NCBI GenBank assembly: GCA_029251165.1
Contig: JAQXDW010000130.1
Location: 30,303-94,302 of the forward strand
Direction of reading: 5' to 3'
DNA: 64,000 nt
From: Myxococcota bacterium
Lineage (GTDB): Bacteria > Myxococcota_A > UBA796
How positions within the stretch are numbered: the stretch's first letter is position 1; each line of letters begins with the position of its first letter. A program made the position numbers and the translations under genes. The notes under the pieces were generated by a model. It was not told where the DNA came from. It ran no database searches and worked only from the letters and a program-made list of their open reading frames with translations. This document shows positions 25,450 to 33,944 of this stretch, piece by piece.

Positions 25450-27033
25450 CTACTTCATCAGCTTCATGCCCTTGCGCGGCTCGATGGCGACCGCCGCGAG
25501 CACACCGCCCATCATCGCGCCGATGACGCCCACGGTGCTGACCTCGCTGCCGGAGAAGAACAAGCCGGAGATCGGAGAGCGGGGGCGCAGCCAGGGGGTC
25601 GCGAATCGCTCGGGGGTGGGCTCCAGGCCGTAGATTGAGCCACGGATCGGTCGGCAGAAGTGGTCGGTGGAGAGCGGGCTGGACAGCTCGACGTAGTCGA
25701 TGAGGTCTGCGAGTCCAGGGACCGCCGCGGTGAGCTGCTTGAGGAGCGCAGCAGTGATCTTCTCCTTGAAGGCCTCGTAGTCCTCGCCGCGCTTCTTCCA
25801 CCGGCTGTCCTGCCACTTCTCGAACAGAGCCCAGTCCACGAAGGTCACCACCTCGCCGGTGTGTCGCTGCTCGGGACCGGGGTCGTGCTCGGGATCTTTG
25901 AGCGAGGGGAAGCTGCAGTAGAGGATCGGGGCATCTTTGATGCTGTCGGGGTCGGAGATGTCCCAGACCTCCTGCTCCACATCCCAGGTGTTGTACAGCC
26001 AGAGGTTGTGCGAGCCCACACCCGCCGCACGGATGTCGCCCTTGAAGCCGATGTAGAGGCAGACGTGTGCGGAGGCTGGAGCGAGGGAGCGGATCTTCTC
26101 CGACCAGTCCTTGCGGTTGTACTGCTCCGGCAGCATGCGCTCGACGGTTGCTCGGATTCCCGCAGCGGAGACGACTCGACGGGCGCGGATCTCCGCTCCG
26201 TCCGACAGCTTCACGCCCACAGCCTTGCCGCCCTCGATGAGGATCGTGTCGACGTCGGCGTTGATGCGGGTCCAGCCGCCGCCGTCGACGACGGTCCGGA
26301 GCAGCTCCTCGGCGATCTTGGCAGAGCCGCCCACCGGGTAGAAGCCGCCGTGGAGAAAGTGCCGGACCACGAGGGCCTGCATCCCGAAGCTGGAGCGAGA
26401 AGGCGGAGAGCCGTAGTAGCCCCACTGTGCAGCAAAGACGGCCTTGAGCTTTGGGTTGTCGGTCAGCTCGTCGATCACATCGGCGGTGGTCCGGGACAGC
26501 GACTTCTCCGCTGGGCGGGCCATCATCAGCCGGGCCGCAGGGATCATCCAGCCGGGGAGGGCTCGGGAGAGGTAGTAGCCCTTCATCTCACGACCGATGC
26601 GCTTGACCGCCGCGAGGTAGGCGTCGATCGCGGCTTCTTCTTCGGGAAAGACGGCCAGCAGGTTGGCCCGGAACTGCTTGGGGTTGTCCGGGAAGTTGAT
26701 CTCGACGCCGTCAGGGAAGCGGAAGGTCTCGTAGATCTTCCCCAGCGAGGCCCACTCCAGACGCCCATCGGTCAGCATCTTGAGCAGCCGGCCAGGCATC
26801 GACTTCTCACTGACCTCGCCGATTGCGTGCACGCCGACATCCCAGACGTAGCCCTTGCGACGAAAGGCATGGGTAAACCCACCCGGGACGTAGTGCTGTT
26901 CCAGGACGAGGACCCGGTGTCCAAGCTTCGTCAGCATGGCTGCGGTGGTCATCCCGCCCATACCGGAGCCGATGACGATGGTATCCCAGGGACCATCAGG
27001 GGCGGTCTTACTCCAGAGCTTCTGCTTCTTCAT
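25450..27033 (-). CDS. FAD-dependent phytoene desaturase / CrtISO / RetSat-like oxidoreductase
   Basis: A 527-residue flavoprotein. The dinucleotide-binding motif VIGSGMGGMTTAAMLTKLGHRVLVLEQ is at about residues 19-46, followed by GGFTHAFRRKGYVWDVGVHAIG, typical of carotenoid isomerases and all-trans-retinol 13,14-reductases. HGGFYPVGGSAKIAEELLR and the C-terminal GLFFSGSEVSTVGVIGAMMGG (FAD site) also fit. The substrate is probably a polyprenoid or carotenoid; with the mevalonate genes nearby this is plausible but not shown. Its ATG overlaps the stop of the upstream NlpC/P60-like gene by 4 bp, so they form one operon. Confidence 0.82.
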   Translation of the reverse strand: MKKQKLWSKTAPDGPWDTIVIGSGMGGMTTAAMLTKLGHRVLVLEQHYVPGGFTHAFRRKGYVWDVGVHAIGEVSEKSMPGRLLKMLTDGRLEWASLGKIYETFRFPDGVEINFPDNPKQFRANLLAVFPEEEAAIDAYLAAVKRIGREMKGYYLSRALPGWMIPAARLMMARPAEKSLSRTTADVIDELTDNPKLKAVFAAQWGYYGSPPSRSSFGMQALVVRHFLHGGFYPVGGSAKIAEELLRTVVDGGGWTRINADVDTILIEGGKAVGVKLSDGAEIRARRVVSAAGIRATVERMLPEQYNRKDWSEKIRSLAPASAHVCLYIGFKGDIRAAGVGSHNLWLYNTWDVEQEVWDISDPDSIKDAPILYCSFPSLKDPEHDPGPEQRHTGEVVTFVDWALFEKWQDSRWKKRGEDYEAFKEKITAALLKQLTAAVPGLADLIDYVELSSPLSTDHFCRPIRGSIYGLEPTPERFATPWLRPRSPISGLFFSGSEVSTVGVIGAMMGGVLAAVAIEPRKGMKLMK

Positions 27034-27806
27034 TTCCCGCTGCTATCGTCGCTTTCTTCTGCCAGCTTCCAGATGCTGCCAAATCCACGAAAAAGCTGAC
27101 CCGTCAGCTCCGGACCACCATCCCTGCCGTTGACCGAGCGCAGGGTGGAATTGATGGTGTTCCCGGCTTCATCGGTTTTGTCATCGGGGTGGTAGAGGTT
27201 CATCACCCGACGGGAGACCGGCTTGTCCTTGCCGCCGAGGTGGATCATCGTGATGGTGCCCTCTGCATCGACCCGCTCTACGATCGTGACGTGGGTGAAC
27301 GGATCGTCCCGGATCCCGTTTCCGTTCTTGTCATAGGAGTTGTCGAAGAAGACGACGTCTCCGGGCTCAGGGCGCTTGAGGGTGTGAGCGATGCCAGCGG
27401 CCTCCGCCTGAGCATGAAGATCGGAGATCGAGTGGGTGATGTCCATCCCGCTCATGGTGTAGGCCGCCGCGACCATGCCGATGCAGTCGTGCCGGAGACG
27501 CTCTCCGCTGACCACGATGTTGCGCCGATCGAGCAGCGCGCGAGCGGAGCGGACCAGCTGGGCCTGGAGCACGGAACTCTCGCTGGGAACGGGGGCTCGG
27601 GAGAGGGCGACATCGAGCGGATCGAGCGGATCGATCGGCGCGGGCTGCTCTGGAACGATCGGATCGGGCTCGGCAGCCTCCGGAGGTTCTTCCGGTGCCA
27701 CGACGAGCCCCACCTCCGCTGAGGGAGTGTTCATGTGGTCGAGCGAGCCGGGGATGAGAAGTCCGGTCTTCACACAGCCGATCAGAATGAGGAGCACAGC
27801 AGACAC
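27030..27806 (-). CDS. NlpC/P60-like lipoprotein (paralogue of 27888-28508)
   Basis: A 258-residue protein with GTG start at 27806 (27797 is also possible) and lipoprotein signal (LLILIGC). A Pro/Glu-rich spacer (about 30-75) precedes a papain-like domain: HDCIGMVAAAY (catalytic Cys), GDVVFFDNSYDKNGNG and DPFTHVTIVERV (catalytic His). DKNGNGIRDD resembles an EF-hand-like Ca2+ loop. NlpC/P60 enzymes cleave D-Glu-gamma-diamino-acid bonds in peptidoglycan peptides. Divergent from, and clearly homologous to, the gene at 27888. Confidence 0.78.
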   Translation of the reverse strand: MSAVLLILIGCVKTGLLIPGSLDHMNTPSAEVGLVVAPEEPPEAAEPDPIVPEQPAPIDPLDPLDVALSRAPVPSESSVLQAQLVRSARALLDRRNIVVSGERLRHDCIGMVAAAYTMSGMDITHSISDLHAQAEAAGIAHTLKRPEPGDVVFFDNSYDKNGNGIRDDPFTHVTIVERVDAEGTITMIHLGGKDKPVSRRVMNLYHPDDKTDEAGNTINSTLRSVNGRDGGPELTGQLFRGFGSIWKLAEESDDSSGK

Positions 27807-27855
27807 GTCACCATCTTATCCACATCCGATCTTCCGATCTTCTCTTGACGTGTCT
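27801..27855. promoter_or_regulatory. Inverted repeat between divergent NlpC/P60 paralogues
   Basis: AGACACGTCA (27801-27810) is the exact reverse complement of TGACGTGTCT (27846-27855), a 10-bp inverted repeat with a 35-nt spacer; the left half overlaps the start codon of the minus-strand gene. Between them TCCGATCT is repeated head-to-tail (27825-27840). A symmetric site in a divergent promoter suggests a common regulator. TACACT (27855-27860) could be a -10 for the plus-strand gene. Confidence 0.4.
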
Positions 27856-27887
27856 ACACTAAGCCCAGAACGCTCCTGGAGTCTCTC

Positions 27888-28508
27888 ATGCTCACGCTGC
27901 TCATGCTGCTCTCCAGCACCGCCGATGCCTCCAGCCCGACGCGAAAGCAGGTCCGCCAGCTCTCGGATTCCTACAACCTTCGCCGCAGACAGGTTCGTCG
28001 CTTCTACGAGGGCATCTCGGTCGCTGGCGCCGGGCGTGCGCTGCTCGGCGCCGGGAGCTTCCGAGGCCATCGCTACGACTGCTCCGGCATGGTCAACGCC
28101 GCCTACTCTCGTGCCGGCATTGATCTCGGCGGCCGAAACAGCGCCGCGCTGCTCAAGCTCGCGCGTGAGCGCCACGTCTTCCATCGCCGCAAGATCCCCC
28201 GTCCCGGTGACATTGCCTTCTTTGACAACACCCACGACCGCAATGGAAATCGCCGCCTCGACGACAAGCTGACCCACGTCGCGGTTGTCGAGAAGGTCGA
28301 CGAAGACGGCACCATTACCCTCATCCATAAGGGCGGCAGCGGGGTCGTCCGCACAATGATGAACCTTCGCCGCTCCCGGACCCACCGAGATGAAGCCGGC
28401 AAGGAGCTCAACAGCCGCCTCCGCTACAAGTCCAGCCGCGATCGCCGGCGAACGAAGTACCTGACCGGTGAGCTGTGGCGTGGGTTCGCCAGTCTGTGGA
28501 AGGAATAG
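27888..28508 (+). CDS. Secreted NlpC/P60-like protein
   Basis: A 206-residue protein; ATG 27888 follows GGAG. Signal peptide MLTLLMLLSSTADA without lipobox Cys, so it is secreted or periplasmic rather than lipid-anchored, unlike its paralogue. Same domain order: YDCSGMVNAAY (catalytic Cys), GDIAFFDNTHDRNGNRRLDD and LTHVAVVEKVDEDGTITLIHKGG (catalytic His). The mature part is very basic (RKQVRQLSDSYNLRRRQVRR), suggesting binding to peptidoglycan or nucleic acid. Probable cell-wall endopeptidase. Confidence 0.8.
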   Translation: MLTLLMLLSSTADASSPTRKQVRQLSDSYNLRRRQVRRFYEGISVAGAGRALLGAGSFRGHRYDCSGMVNAAYSRAGIDLGGRNSAALLKLARERHVFHRRKIPRPGDIAFFDNTHDRNGNRRLDDKLTHVAVVEKVDEDGTITLIHKGGSGVVRTMMNLRRSRTHRDEAGKELNSRLRYKSSRDRRRTKYLTGELWRGFASLWKE

Positions 28509-28583
28509 ACGCGCCTCAGGGCGTGCAGCGGCCACTCCTTGGCATGCCGAGCGCATCCCTGGCGGCAGCCTGAGCGGCGCGCG

Positions 28584-28925
28584 CTACTCCTCGCCGGCCC
28601 GCAGCGCCGCACGGATCTGCTCTTGGTGGGCCGTCTGCTCTGAGCCTGAGCGCCGCTGACGGTCTGCCCGCTCGCGCTGGAGTCGTCGGTTGTTGCTGAC
28701 GATGTGGAAGATGAACAGCAGCCCGAACATCCAGTTGGCGACCGCGAGGTTGGCGCGGAACTCGGGGATGCCGAACCCGAGGAGGTAGCAGGACGCCGAG
28801 AGGTTGAGGAGCTGCACCCCCCAGAACAGCCACATCCGGTCGAGCCAGCCGGGCAGGCGGAGCACCGCGTGGTTGCATGCGAGCACTGCCACGGCAGAGA
28901 ACAGGATGATGTCGCTCTGGGTCAT
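28584..28925 (-). CDS. Small integral membrane protein
   Basis: A 113-residue protein from ATG 28925, 9 bp downstream of panC on the same strand, so probably the last gene of the panBC transcript. Three hydrophobic segments at about 5-22, 30-50 and 62-76, then a basic, Arg/Gln-rich cytoplasmic tail (NNRRLQRERADRQRR). No known family recognised. A link to pantothenate synthesis is suggested only by position. Confidence 0.66.
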   Translation of the reverse strand: MTQSDIILFSAVAVLACNHAVLRLPGWLDRMWLFWGVQLLNLSASCYLLGFGIPEFRANLAVANWMFGLLFIFHIVSNNRRLQRERADRQRRSGSEQTAHQEQIRAALRAGEE

Positions 28926-28934
28926 GCGGAGGCC

Positions 28935-29771
28935 CTATGGAATCAACGCCATGTTGTCGATCAGACGGGTGCCGCCGATGTAGCCTCCGACGAGCGCACG
29001 CGCAGATCGATCGATGATCGGCATGTCCTTGAGCGTGTCGGGATCGACGATCTGGAGGTAGTCGAATTCGTCGAAGTCGAGAATCTCTCGTCCTGCTGCG
29101 AGCAGCGTCTCTGCAGAGGTTCCCGCGCCGCGCTGACTCAGCAGCGCCTGCATGTGCTTCAGGGCACCGCTGAGGCTCAGCGCCCGCTGGCGGCGCTCGG
29201 GGGTGAGGTAGCGGTTGCGGGAGGACATCGCGAGGCCGTCGGTGTCTCGGATGAGCGGTCCACCGATGACCTCGATGGGCATCGCGAGATCCCGGACCAT
29301 CCGACGGATCACCGCGAGCTGCTGGAAGTCCTTCTCACCAAACACCGCCACGCTCGGCTGTACGATTCCAAACAGTCTGCTGACCACGGTGGTGATCCCG
29401 CCGAAGAAGTTTGGCCGGCTCGCGCCGCAGAAGCCGTCGGTCAGTCCAGCCACCGCAACGGAGGTGCTGTGGTCGGACGGGTAGAAGTGCTGGGGCATGA
29501 ACAGCGTGTCGACGCCCGCTCCTGCGCACTTCGCAGCGTCGCCCTCTGGATCTCGTGGATAGCGATCGAGATCCTCACTGGGTCCGAATTGCAGGGGGTT
29601 GACGAAGATGGAGACCACCAGCCAGTCGCACTGGCTGCGGGCGATGTCCATCAGCGAGGTGTGTCCCTGGTGGAGGTAGCCCATGGTCGGCACGAAGCCG
29701 ATGCGCTGCCCCTCCGCACGGCGACGGAGGGCCTCGGCCTGGAGGGCGAGGGGATCGGTCTGGTGATCCAT
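28935..29771 (-). CDS. panC: Pantothenate synthetase
   Basis: A 278-residue enzyme of normal length. Motifs: FVPTMGYLHQGHTSL (His-Leu-Gly-His-like ATP-binding HxGH region), VSIFVNPLQFGP, FGEKDFQQLAVIRRM (KDFQQL), and IRDTDGLAMSSRNRYL (SSRN). Catalyses ATP-dependent condensation of pantoate with beta-alanine to pantothenate, the CoA precursor. Its ATG overlaps the panB stop (TGATG). Cytoplasmic. Confidence 0.95.
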   Translation of the reverse strand: MDHQTDPLALQAEALRRRAEGQRIGFVPTMGYLHQGHTSLMDIARSQCDWLVVSIFVNPLQFGPSEDLDRYPRDPEGDAAKCAGAGVDTLFMPQHFYPSDHSTSVAVAGLTDGFCGASRPNFFGGITTVVSRLFGIVQPSVAVFGEKDFQQLAVIRRMVRDLAMPIEVIGGPLIRDTDGLAMSSRNRYLTPERRQRALSLSGALKHMQALLSQRGAGTSAETLLAAGREILDFDEFDYLQIVDPDTLKDMPIIDRSARALVGGYIGGTRLIDNMALIP

Positions 29772-30631
29772 CAGTACAGCCGGGTGATCGTGCCCGACTG
29801 CGCGACGGCACCGGGCTGCTTGGCCTTGCGGGGGCCGAAGCTGTGCTCGCGCGTGGGGAAGCTGCCGTCCTGGACGGCATCGACGTAGCCTCGGATGGCA
29901 TCAATGACGGGGCTCTCCAGCTCTGCGAAGCGTCGGACGAACCGAGGCTTGAACCGGGAGTCGAGTCCGAGGAGATCATTGCAGACGAGGACCTGACCGT
30001 CGCAGCGCGGGCCCGCGCCGATGCCGATGGTCGGGATGCTGAGCGCAGCGGTGACCTCAGCAGCGAGGGGAGCGGGCACCATCTCCAGCACCAGGCAGAA
30101 GGCGCCGGCCTCTTGGAGCGCGAGGGCATCCGTCATCAGCGCCTCGGCGGCGGCATCTTCGCGCGCCTGGACCCGGTAGCCGCCCATGGCGTTGACCGAC
30201 TGCGGGGTGAGGCCGAGGTGACCGACCACGGGGATCCCGGCATCGACGATGAGCTGAACCGCCGCGACGCTGCGGGCACCGCCCTCCAGCTTGACGGACT
30301 GGGCGCGCCCTTCCTTGACCAGTCGTCCGGCGCTCTCCAGGGCCTGTGCTGCAGAGACCTGGTAGGTCATGAACGGCAGATCGACCGTGAGGTGTGCCTG
30401 CGTGAGCCCACGAGCGACACAGCGTCCGTGGTAGATCATGTCGTCTAAGGTCACTGAGAGGGTGTCTTCGTGGCCTTGAATGACCATCCCGACGCTGTCT
30501 CCGACGAGCACCATGTCTACACCAGCGGTGTCGACGAGGCGCGCCATCGTGGCGTCATAGGCCGTGACCATGGTGATCTTCTGGCGACTGGCCTTCAGCT
30601 CTTGAAGGTCCAGGACCGTCTTGCGCGGCAT
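29771..30631 (-). CDS. panB: 3-methyl-2-oxobutanoate hydroxymethyltransferase
   Basis: A 286-residue enzyme; ATG 30631 (MPRKTVLDLQ) is the family-like start, and the in-frame upstream start at 30739 is unlikely. Motifs: MVTAYDATMARLVD, VLVGDSVGMVIQGH (metal Asp), VKLEGG, GHLGLTPQS and IGIGAG. It transfers a hydroxymethyl group from methylene-tetrahydrofolate to 2-oxoisovalerate to make ketopantoate. The C-terminus has an extra 40 or so residues (TREHSFGPRKAKQPGAVAQSG) compared with the core. First gene of panB-panC-membrane protein operon. Confidence 0.95.
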   Translation of the reverse strand: MPRKTVLDLQELKASRQKITMVTAYDATMARLVDTAGVDMVLVGDSVGMVIQGHEDTLSVTLDDMIYHGRCVARGLTQAHLTVDLPFMTYQVSAAQALESAGRLVKEGRAQSVKLEGGARSVAAVQLIVDAGIPVVGHLGLTPQSVNAMGGYRVQAREDAAAEALMTDALALQEAGAFCLVLEMVPAPLAAEVTAALSIPTIGIGAGPRCDGQVLVCNDLLGLDSRFKPRFVRRFAELESPVIDAIRGYVDAVQDGSFPTREHSFGPRKAKQPGAVAQSGTITRLY

Positions 30632-30775
30632 CTCTTTTCTCCATCCCCCGGTACCTGTCAGCCGACGACCGCGCCGGTCCAACGGACCTGAGTGCGTAAT
30701 CAGTAGCACACAGCGCCCACACCACCGTCCGTCTGCCATCGGAAATTCACAGAGCCGGCACCCTGCAGAGAGCCG

Positions 30776-30797
30776 CTGACTTGTCTTAAGAAGTCAG
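30776..30797. promoter_or_regulatory. Inverted repeat in the panB / Asp-repeat gene divergent region
   Basis: CTGACTT (30776-30782) and AAGTCAG (30791-30797) form a perfect 7-bp inverted repeat around GTCTTAAG, in the 214-bp region between panB and the gene at 30846. It could be an operator for either gene. The rest of this region holds nothing else that I can support. Confidence 0.32.
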
Positions 30798-30845
30798 AAT
30801 GCCGCGCACTGAATTGACGGCTGCTGATCTGGTCGGCATCATCGT

Positions 30846-32114
30846 GTGGTGGAAGGGTATCGCGTACGATTCGATGGCCGAGAGGTCCGCTGTGACCTGG
30901 AGGGCCTCTTTGTTCTCGCAGAAGCCGGGAAGGTCGTTGTAGATACGGAGGTATCCAAGCCTGGAGAGGCTGATTTTCAGCGCGCGGACAGTCTCAGTGA
31001 GCTGGCTGGACGGCTGAAGACGGCCGATCCCTGGTCTGCATGGGATGAGATGGAGTCCGCGACCAGCCCCTGGGAGGACGCGCGCAGCGCCGCTGCGATC
31101 TCCGAGGACGATGATCCCGATGATGATGATCCCGATGATGATGATCCCAATGATGACGATCCCGATGATGACCTCGACATGGACACCCAGATTATGCGGT
31201 CGCCGGTCACTTCGTCCGTGCGCACCCTGACGATGCCGTTGGTCCTGGAGCCCGTCCTCTCGGATGCTGACATCGCGCCACTCGAAGAGCCTGGTGTGGC
31301 ACAGGGGGGAGAGCCTCCTGCAGCCGAGGATGCATCTGTCGACAGCGCGGCTGGGGAGGAGGCTGCACCGGGACAGGTCATCGCCTTTCCCTCTCTTCAT
31401 TCTCACCGTGATCCCAGCGCCTCCGGTGGCTATGCTCTGGACGACCGGCCGCTCCATCGCCTGCCGCCGCCGCCGCTGCCAGACCTGCAGCGCACGCTGC
31501 GCAAGCCTCCCCGGTACACCGCAACGCTCAGCTATCTCCGGCTCTGCATGCTCGTCGTCATTGGTGTGCTGCTGCTGCTGGTTGGACGGGCCTACGTCCT
31601 TGACACTGCTCGCATGGTGCTCCCTCCGCATCCCTCGACAGCATCACAGGGCGCTGCCGACAGCGTCACTGAGCCCCTGATCGATCCCTACGCGATGCTG
31701 GAGTCAGAGCTTCGGGCACAGATGAGCCTCGATCTGCTGGAGGTGACCAGCGAGTCGACCTTCGAGGAAGCGCTGTTCATTGAGCTGGGTCGCGTCAAGC
31801 TGGACGTCGCGAGTGTTCGTGTCACGGCTACGGACTGGGCGGGACGGAACCGCGACGTGCCAAAGTCCGCTGAATTTCGCCTGCGGCTTCGGTTCCGATC
31901 TGGAGAGCTGGATCGGGAGCTGGCAGCGGTCGGCTTGGTGCTGGGAAAGTACATCCAGCGCTACAGCCTGGAGGTCCCATACCTTGAGGTGGTGATGGCG
32001 TCTCCGGAGGGGGGAGAGGCGAAGATGTTTCAATTGGAGCCCGACAGCGCGCGGCGGTTCTACATCCAGCGCGTCGACCTGAAGGAGTACCTCGAGGAGG
32101 GACTGAAGCCGTAG
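30846..32114 (+). CDS. Single-pass membrane protein with GYF-like N-terminus and Asp-Pro repeats
   Basis: A 422-residue protein with a GTG start at 30846 (GTG 30849 also possible). Residues 3-50 (YRVRFDGREVRCDLEGLF, VDTEVSKPGEADFQRA) resemble GYF_2-type regulatory domains found at the N-terminus of bacterial membrane proteins. Then an acidic region with tandem DDDDP units (about 88-109), a Pro-rich spacer, one TM helix (about 236-258, LVVIGVLLLLVGRAYV), and an exported C-terminal domain of about 150 residues with LRLRFRSGELDRELAAVGLVLGKYIQ. N-in, C-out topology is likely. The function is unknown. Confidence 0.6.
   Translation: MVEGYRVRFDGREVRCDLEGLFVLAEAGKVVVDTEVSKPGEADFQRADSLSELAGRLKTADPWSAWDEMESATSPWEDARSAAAISEDDDPDDDDPDDDDPNDDDPDDDLDMDTQIMRSPVTSSVRTLTMPLVLEPVLSDADIAPLEEPGVAQGGEPPAAEDASVDSAAGEEAAPGQVIAFPSLHSHRDPSASGGYALDDRPLHRLPPPPLPDLQRTLRKPPRYTATLSYLRLCMLVVIGVLLLLVGRAYVLDTARMVLPPHPSTASQGAADSVTEPLIDPYAMLESELRAQMSLDLLEVTSESTFEEALFIELGRVKLDVASVRVTATDWAGRNRDVPKSAEFRLRLRFRSGELDRELAAVGLVLGKYIQRYSLEVPYLEVVMASPEGGEAKMFQLEPDSARRFYIQRVDLKEYLEEGLKP
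31107..31172 (+). repeat. Asp-Pro coding microsatellite (15-nt units)
   Basis: Twenty-two codons reading DDDP, DDDDP, DDDDP, NDDDP, DDD, built from 15-nt units of GAT codons and CCC with one GAT-to-AAT change. Such an array is prone to slippage, so repeat number may vary between strains. It keeps the frame. It might bind Ca2+ or act as a flexible acidic spacer on the cytoplasmic side of the membrane. Confidence 0.8.
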
Positions 32115-32251
32115 CCTCCGCGTGCTGCAGGAGTGTTGGTTGCTCCTGGGGGCTCGTGTCGGCGCACCAAGGCGCGCGCCACCGCGTCTACGGCGCACCG
32201 GAGACGGCAGGTGGTTTTGTGAGCGCGGAGGATGCTCGCCACTCGTGGTGA

Positions 32252-32785
32252 CTACATTCCGCCCTTGGTCGCCTGCTGCAGCGCCTGGATGCTCCGCACG
32301 ATCGCTTCGACCGACGGGTTTCCTCGGTTCGCCAGTCGGATCTTTCGCTCTGGGTTGATCAGGTACACCGTGCGAATGATCCACGTCTTTCCTGGCAGGG
32401 TGAACGTCGCCTTGAACCGCCGCGCGACCGAGGCGCCGCGGTCCGTCAGCACCGGGAACTCGAACCCGTACTTGTCGACGAAGGCCTTGTGGCTTGGAGC
32501 CTCTGCCGGGTTGATCGCGTAGACCTCGCAGCCGAGCGACTTGAGCTGTTCGTAGTGCTCCTGGAAGCTCTTGAGCTGCTCAGTGCAGCCCGGGGTGTCA
32601 TCGCCTGGGTAGAACACCAGGATGCTCCAGCCCTTCTTCATGCGGTACCAGGTGTCATCCCAGTTCTGGAGCTGCCACTCTGGAGCGGTCTCGCCCTCGG
32701 CGAGGAGGGTAGGGTAGACGCGCTCTTTTATGGCCTGCTTTGCGGGTTCCGGGAGCTTGTGAACAAGCGAGCCGAGGCTGGGCAT
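32252..32785 (-). CDS. Peroxiredoxin (AhpC/TSA family, Bcp-like)
   Basis: A 177-residue thiol peroxidase. The peroxidatic site is VFYPGDDTPGCTEQL, as in Bcp/PrxQ (TPGCT); a second Cys (SLGCEVYAINP) occurs about 20 residues later, not at the typical PrxQ resolving position five residues on, so the resolving partner is unclear. Ends with RTVYLINPERKIR. N-terminal extension of about 30 residues compared with Bcp. Reduces hydroperoxides using thioredoxin or similar. 61 bp downstream of fni on the same strand. Confidence 0.87.
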   Translation of the reverse strand: MPSLGSLVHKLPEPAKQAIKERVYPTLLAEGETAPEWQLQNWDDTWYRMKKGWSILVFYPGDDTPGCTEQLKSFQEHYEQLKSLGCEVYAINPAEAPSHKAFVDKYGFEFPVLTDRGASVARRFKATFTLPGKTWIIRTVYLINPERKIRLANRGNPSVEAIVRSIQALQQATKGGM

Positions 32786-32846
32786 GGAGGACTCCTTCCG
32801 GGTTTTACAGGAGTCTCCTTAGCACATTGTCGGTGGGGGCGGCCTG

Positions 32847-33944
32847 CTACATTTCAGTAGCAAGGCGTTGTCGGATGGAAGAGCCTCGGGGCACCCAGCG
32901 GAGGAGCTCCGGAGAGAGGATCAGCGGACGGGTCTGAAGCTCCGCAGGAGTGGCCGCGCCGCAGAGCAGGCAGGCGATGCGGATCTCGGTGATGATGCGC
33001 TTTGCCATGGTCCTCACTTCATCGATGCCGCCACGATCGTAGGCTTGGAGGAATGGACGGGCGATGCCCCCGACCCGAGCGCCCAGCGCAATGGCTCGTG
33101 CGATCATCAGGCCATCTCGCATGCCGCCTGTCGCGCAGATCCCCAGCGGGAGATCGGAGAGCTGGGCGACGGAGCCCGCAGTGGGGATGCCCCAGTCCCA
33201 GAAGGTCTCTCCGATGGTCACGCCCTGTCCCTCGGCTCGGTGCGTCTCCACCGCGACCCAGCTGGTGCCACCAGCACCGCTGACATCGACCCAGGCGACG
33301 CCGCGATCGACGATGCGCTGGCCGACATGGCGGGACAGGCCACAGCCGGTCTCTTTCACCACCACCGGCACCGAGAGTCCCTCTACGAGACGGGAGATGG
33401 TGTCGAGGCCGCCGGTGAAGTCGCGATCGCCCTCGGGCTGAACAACCTCCATCGCCGGGTTGAGGTGGAGCACCAGGGCATCGGCCTGGCAGGCCTCGAC
33501 GAGTCCCTGGAGAGCGTCTGTAGAGGCTGCGGCAGCCTGGACGATGCCAATGTTGCCGAGGACCAGCGCGCTGGGGGCTTCCTCTCGGACCTGGTATCCG
33601 GTGATGATGTCGTCGGTCAGGAGTGGACGCTGAGAGCCAAAGGCAAACCCGATGCCCAGCTCCTCAGCGACGCTCGCGAGCTCTCTGTTGATGCGGTCGG
33701 CCCGGTCGACTCCGCCCGTCATCGCCGCGATCACCAGGGGAGCTGAGAGGGACTTGCCGGCGAAGGTGCAGGAGAGGTCGATGTCGTCCAGCGACAGCTC
33801 CGGGAGGGCGTCGTGGACCAGCTCGATGCCCTCGATGAGGTTGCTCTTGCGGCGAAAGCCGACGTCTCCGTCGATGCAGAGGTCGAGGTGGTCGGCCTTG
33901 CGTCCGGAGATGGCCGGCTGGTCGAGGTCATTGGGTGTGTTCAT
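32847..33944 (-). CDS. fni: Isopentenyl-diphosphate delta-isomerase, type 2 (FMN)
   Basis: A 365-residue enzyme. Motifs: RKADHLDLCID at the N-terminus, FAGKSLSAPLVIAAMTGG, FGSQRPLL, LHLNPAMEVVQPEGDRDF, VVVKETGCGLS, VDVSGAGGTSWVAVE and ICATGGMRDGLMIARAIALGA (FMN phosphate site). It interconverts IPP and DMAPP with reduced FMN, completing the mevalonate route. Its ATG overlaps the stop of the upstream kinase by 4 bp. Class differs from type 1 Idi (Nudix), though a Nudix gene is also found in this cluster. Confidence 0.95.
   Translation of the reverse strand: MNTPNDLDQPAISGRKADHLDLCIDGDVGFRRKSNLIEGIELVHDALPELSLDDIDLSCTFAGKSLSAPLVIAAMTGGVDRADRINRELASVAEELGIGFAFGSQRPLLTDDIITGYQVREEAPSALVLGNIGIVQAAAASTDALQGLVEACQADALVLHLNPAMEVVQPEGDRDFTGGLDTISRLVEGLSVPVVVKETGCGLSRHVGQRIVDRGVAWVDVSGAGGTSWVAVETHRAEGQGVTIGETFWDWGIPTAGSVAQLSDLPLGICATGGMRDGLMIARAIALGARVGGIARPFLQAYDRGGIDEVRTMAKRIITEIRIACLLCGAATPAELQTRPLILSPELLRWVPRGSSIRQRLATEM

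Noticed and set aside
25660..27099. 479-residue plus-strand ORF opposite the RetSat-like gene
   Set aside because: Antisense shadow caused by high GC; the minus-strand frame has clear FAD motifs.
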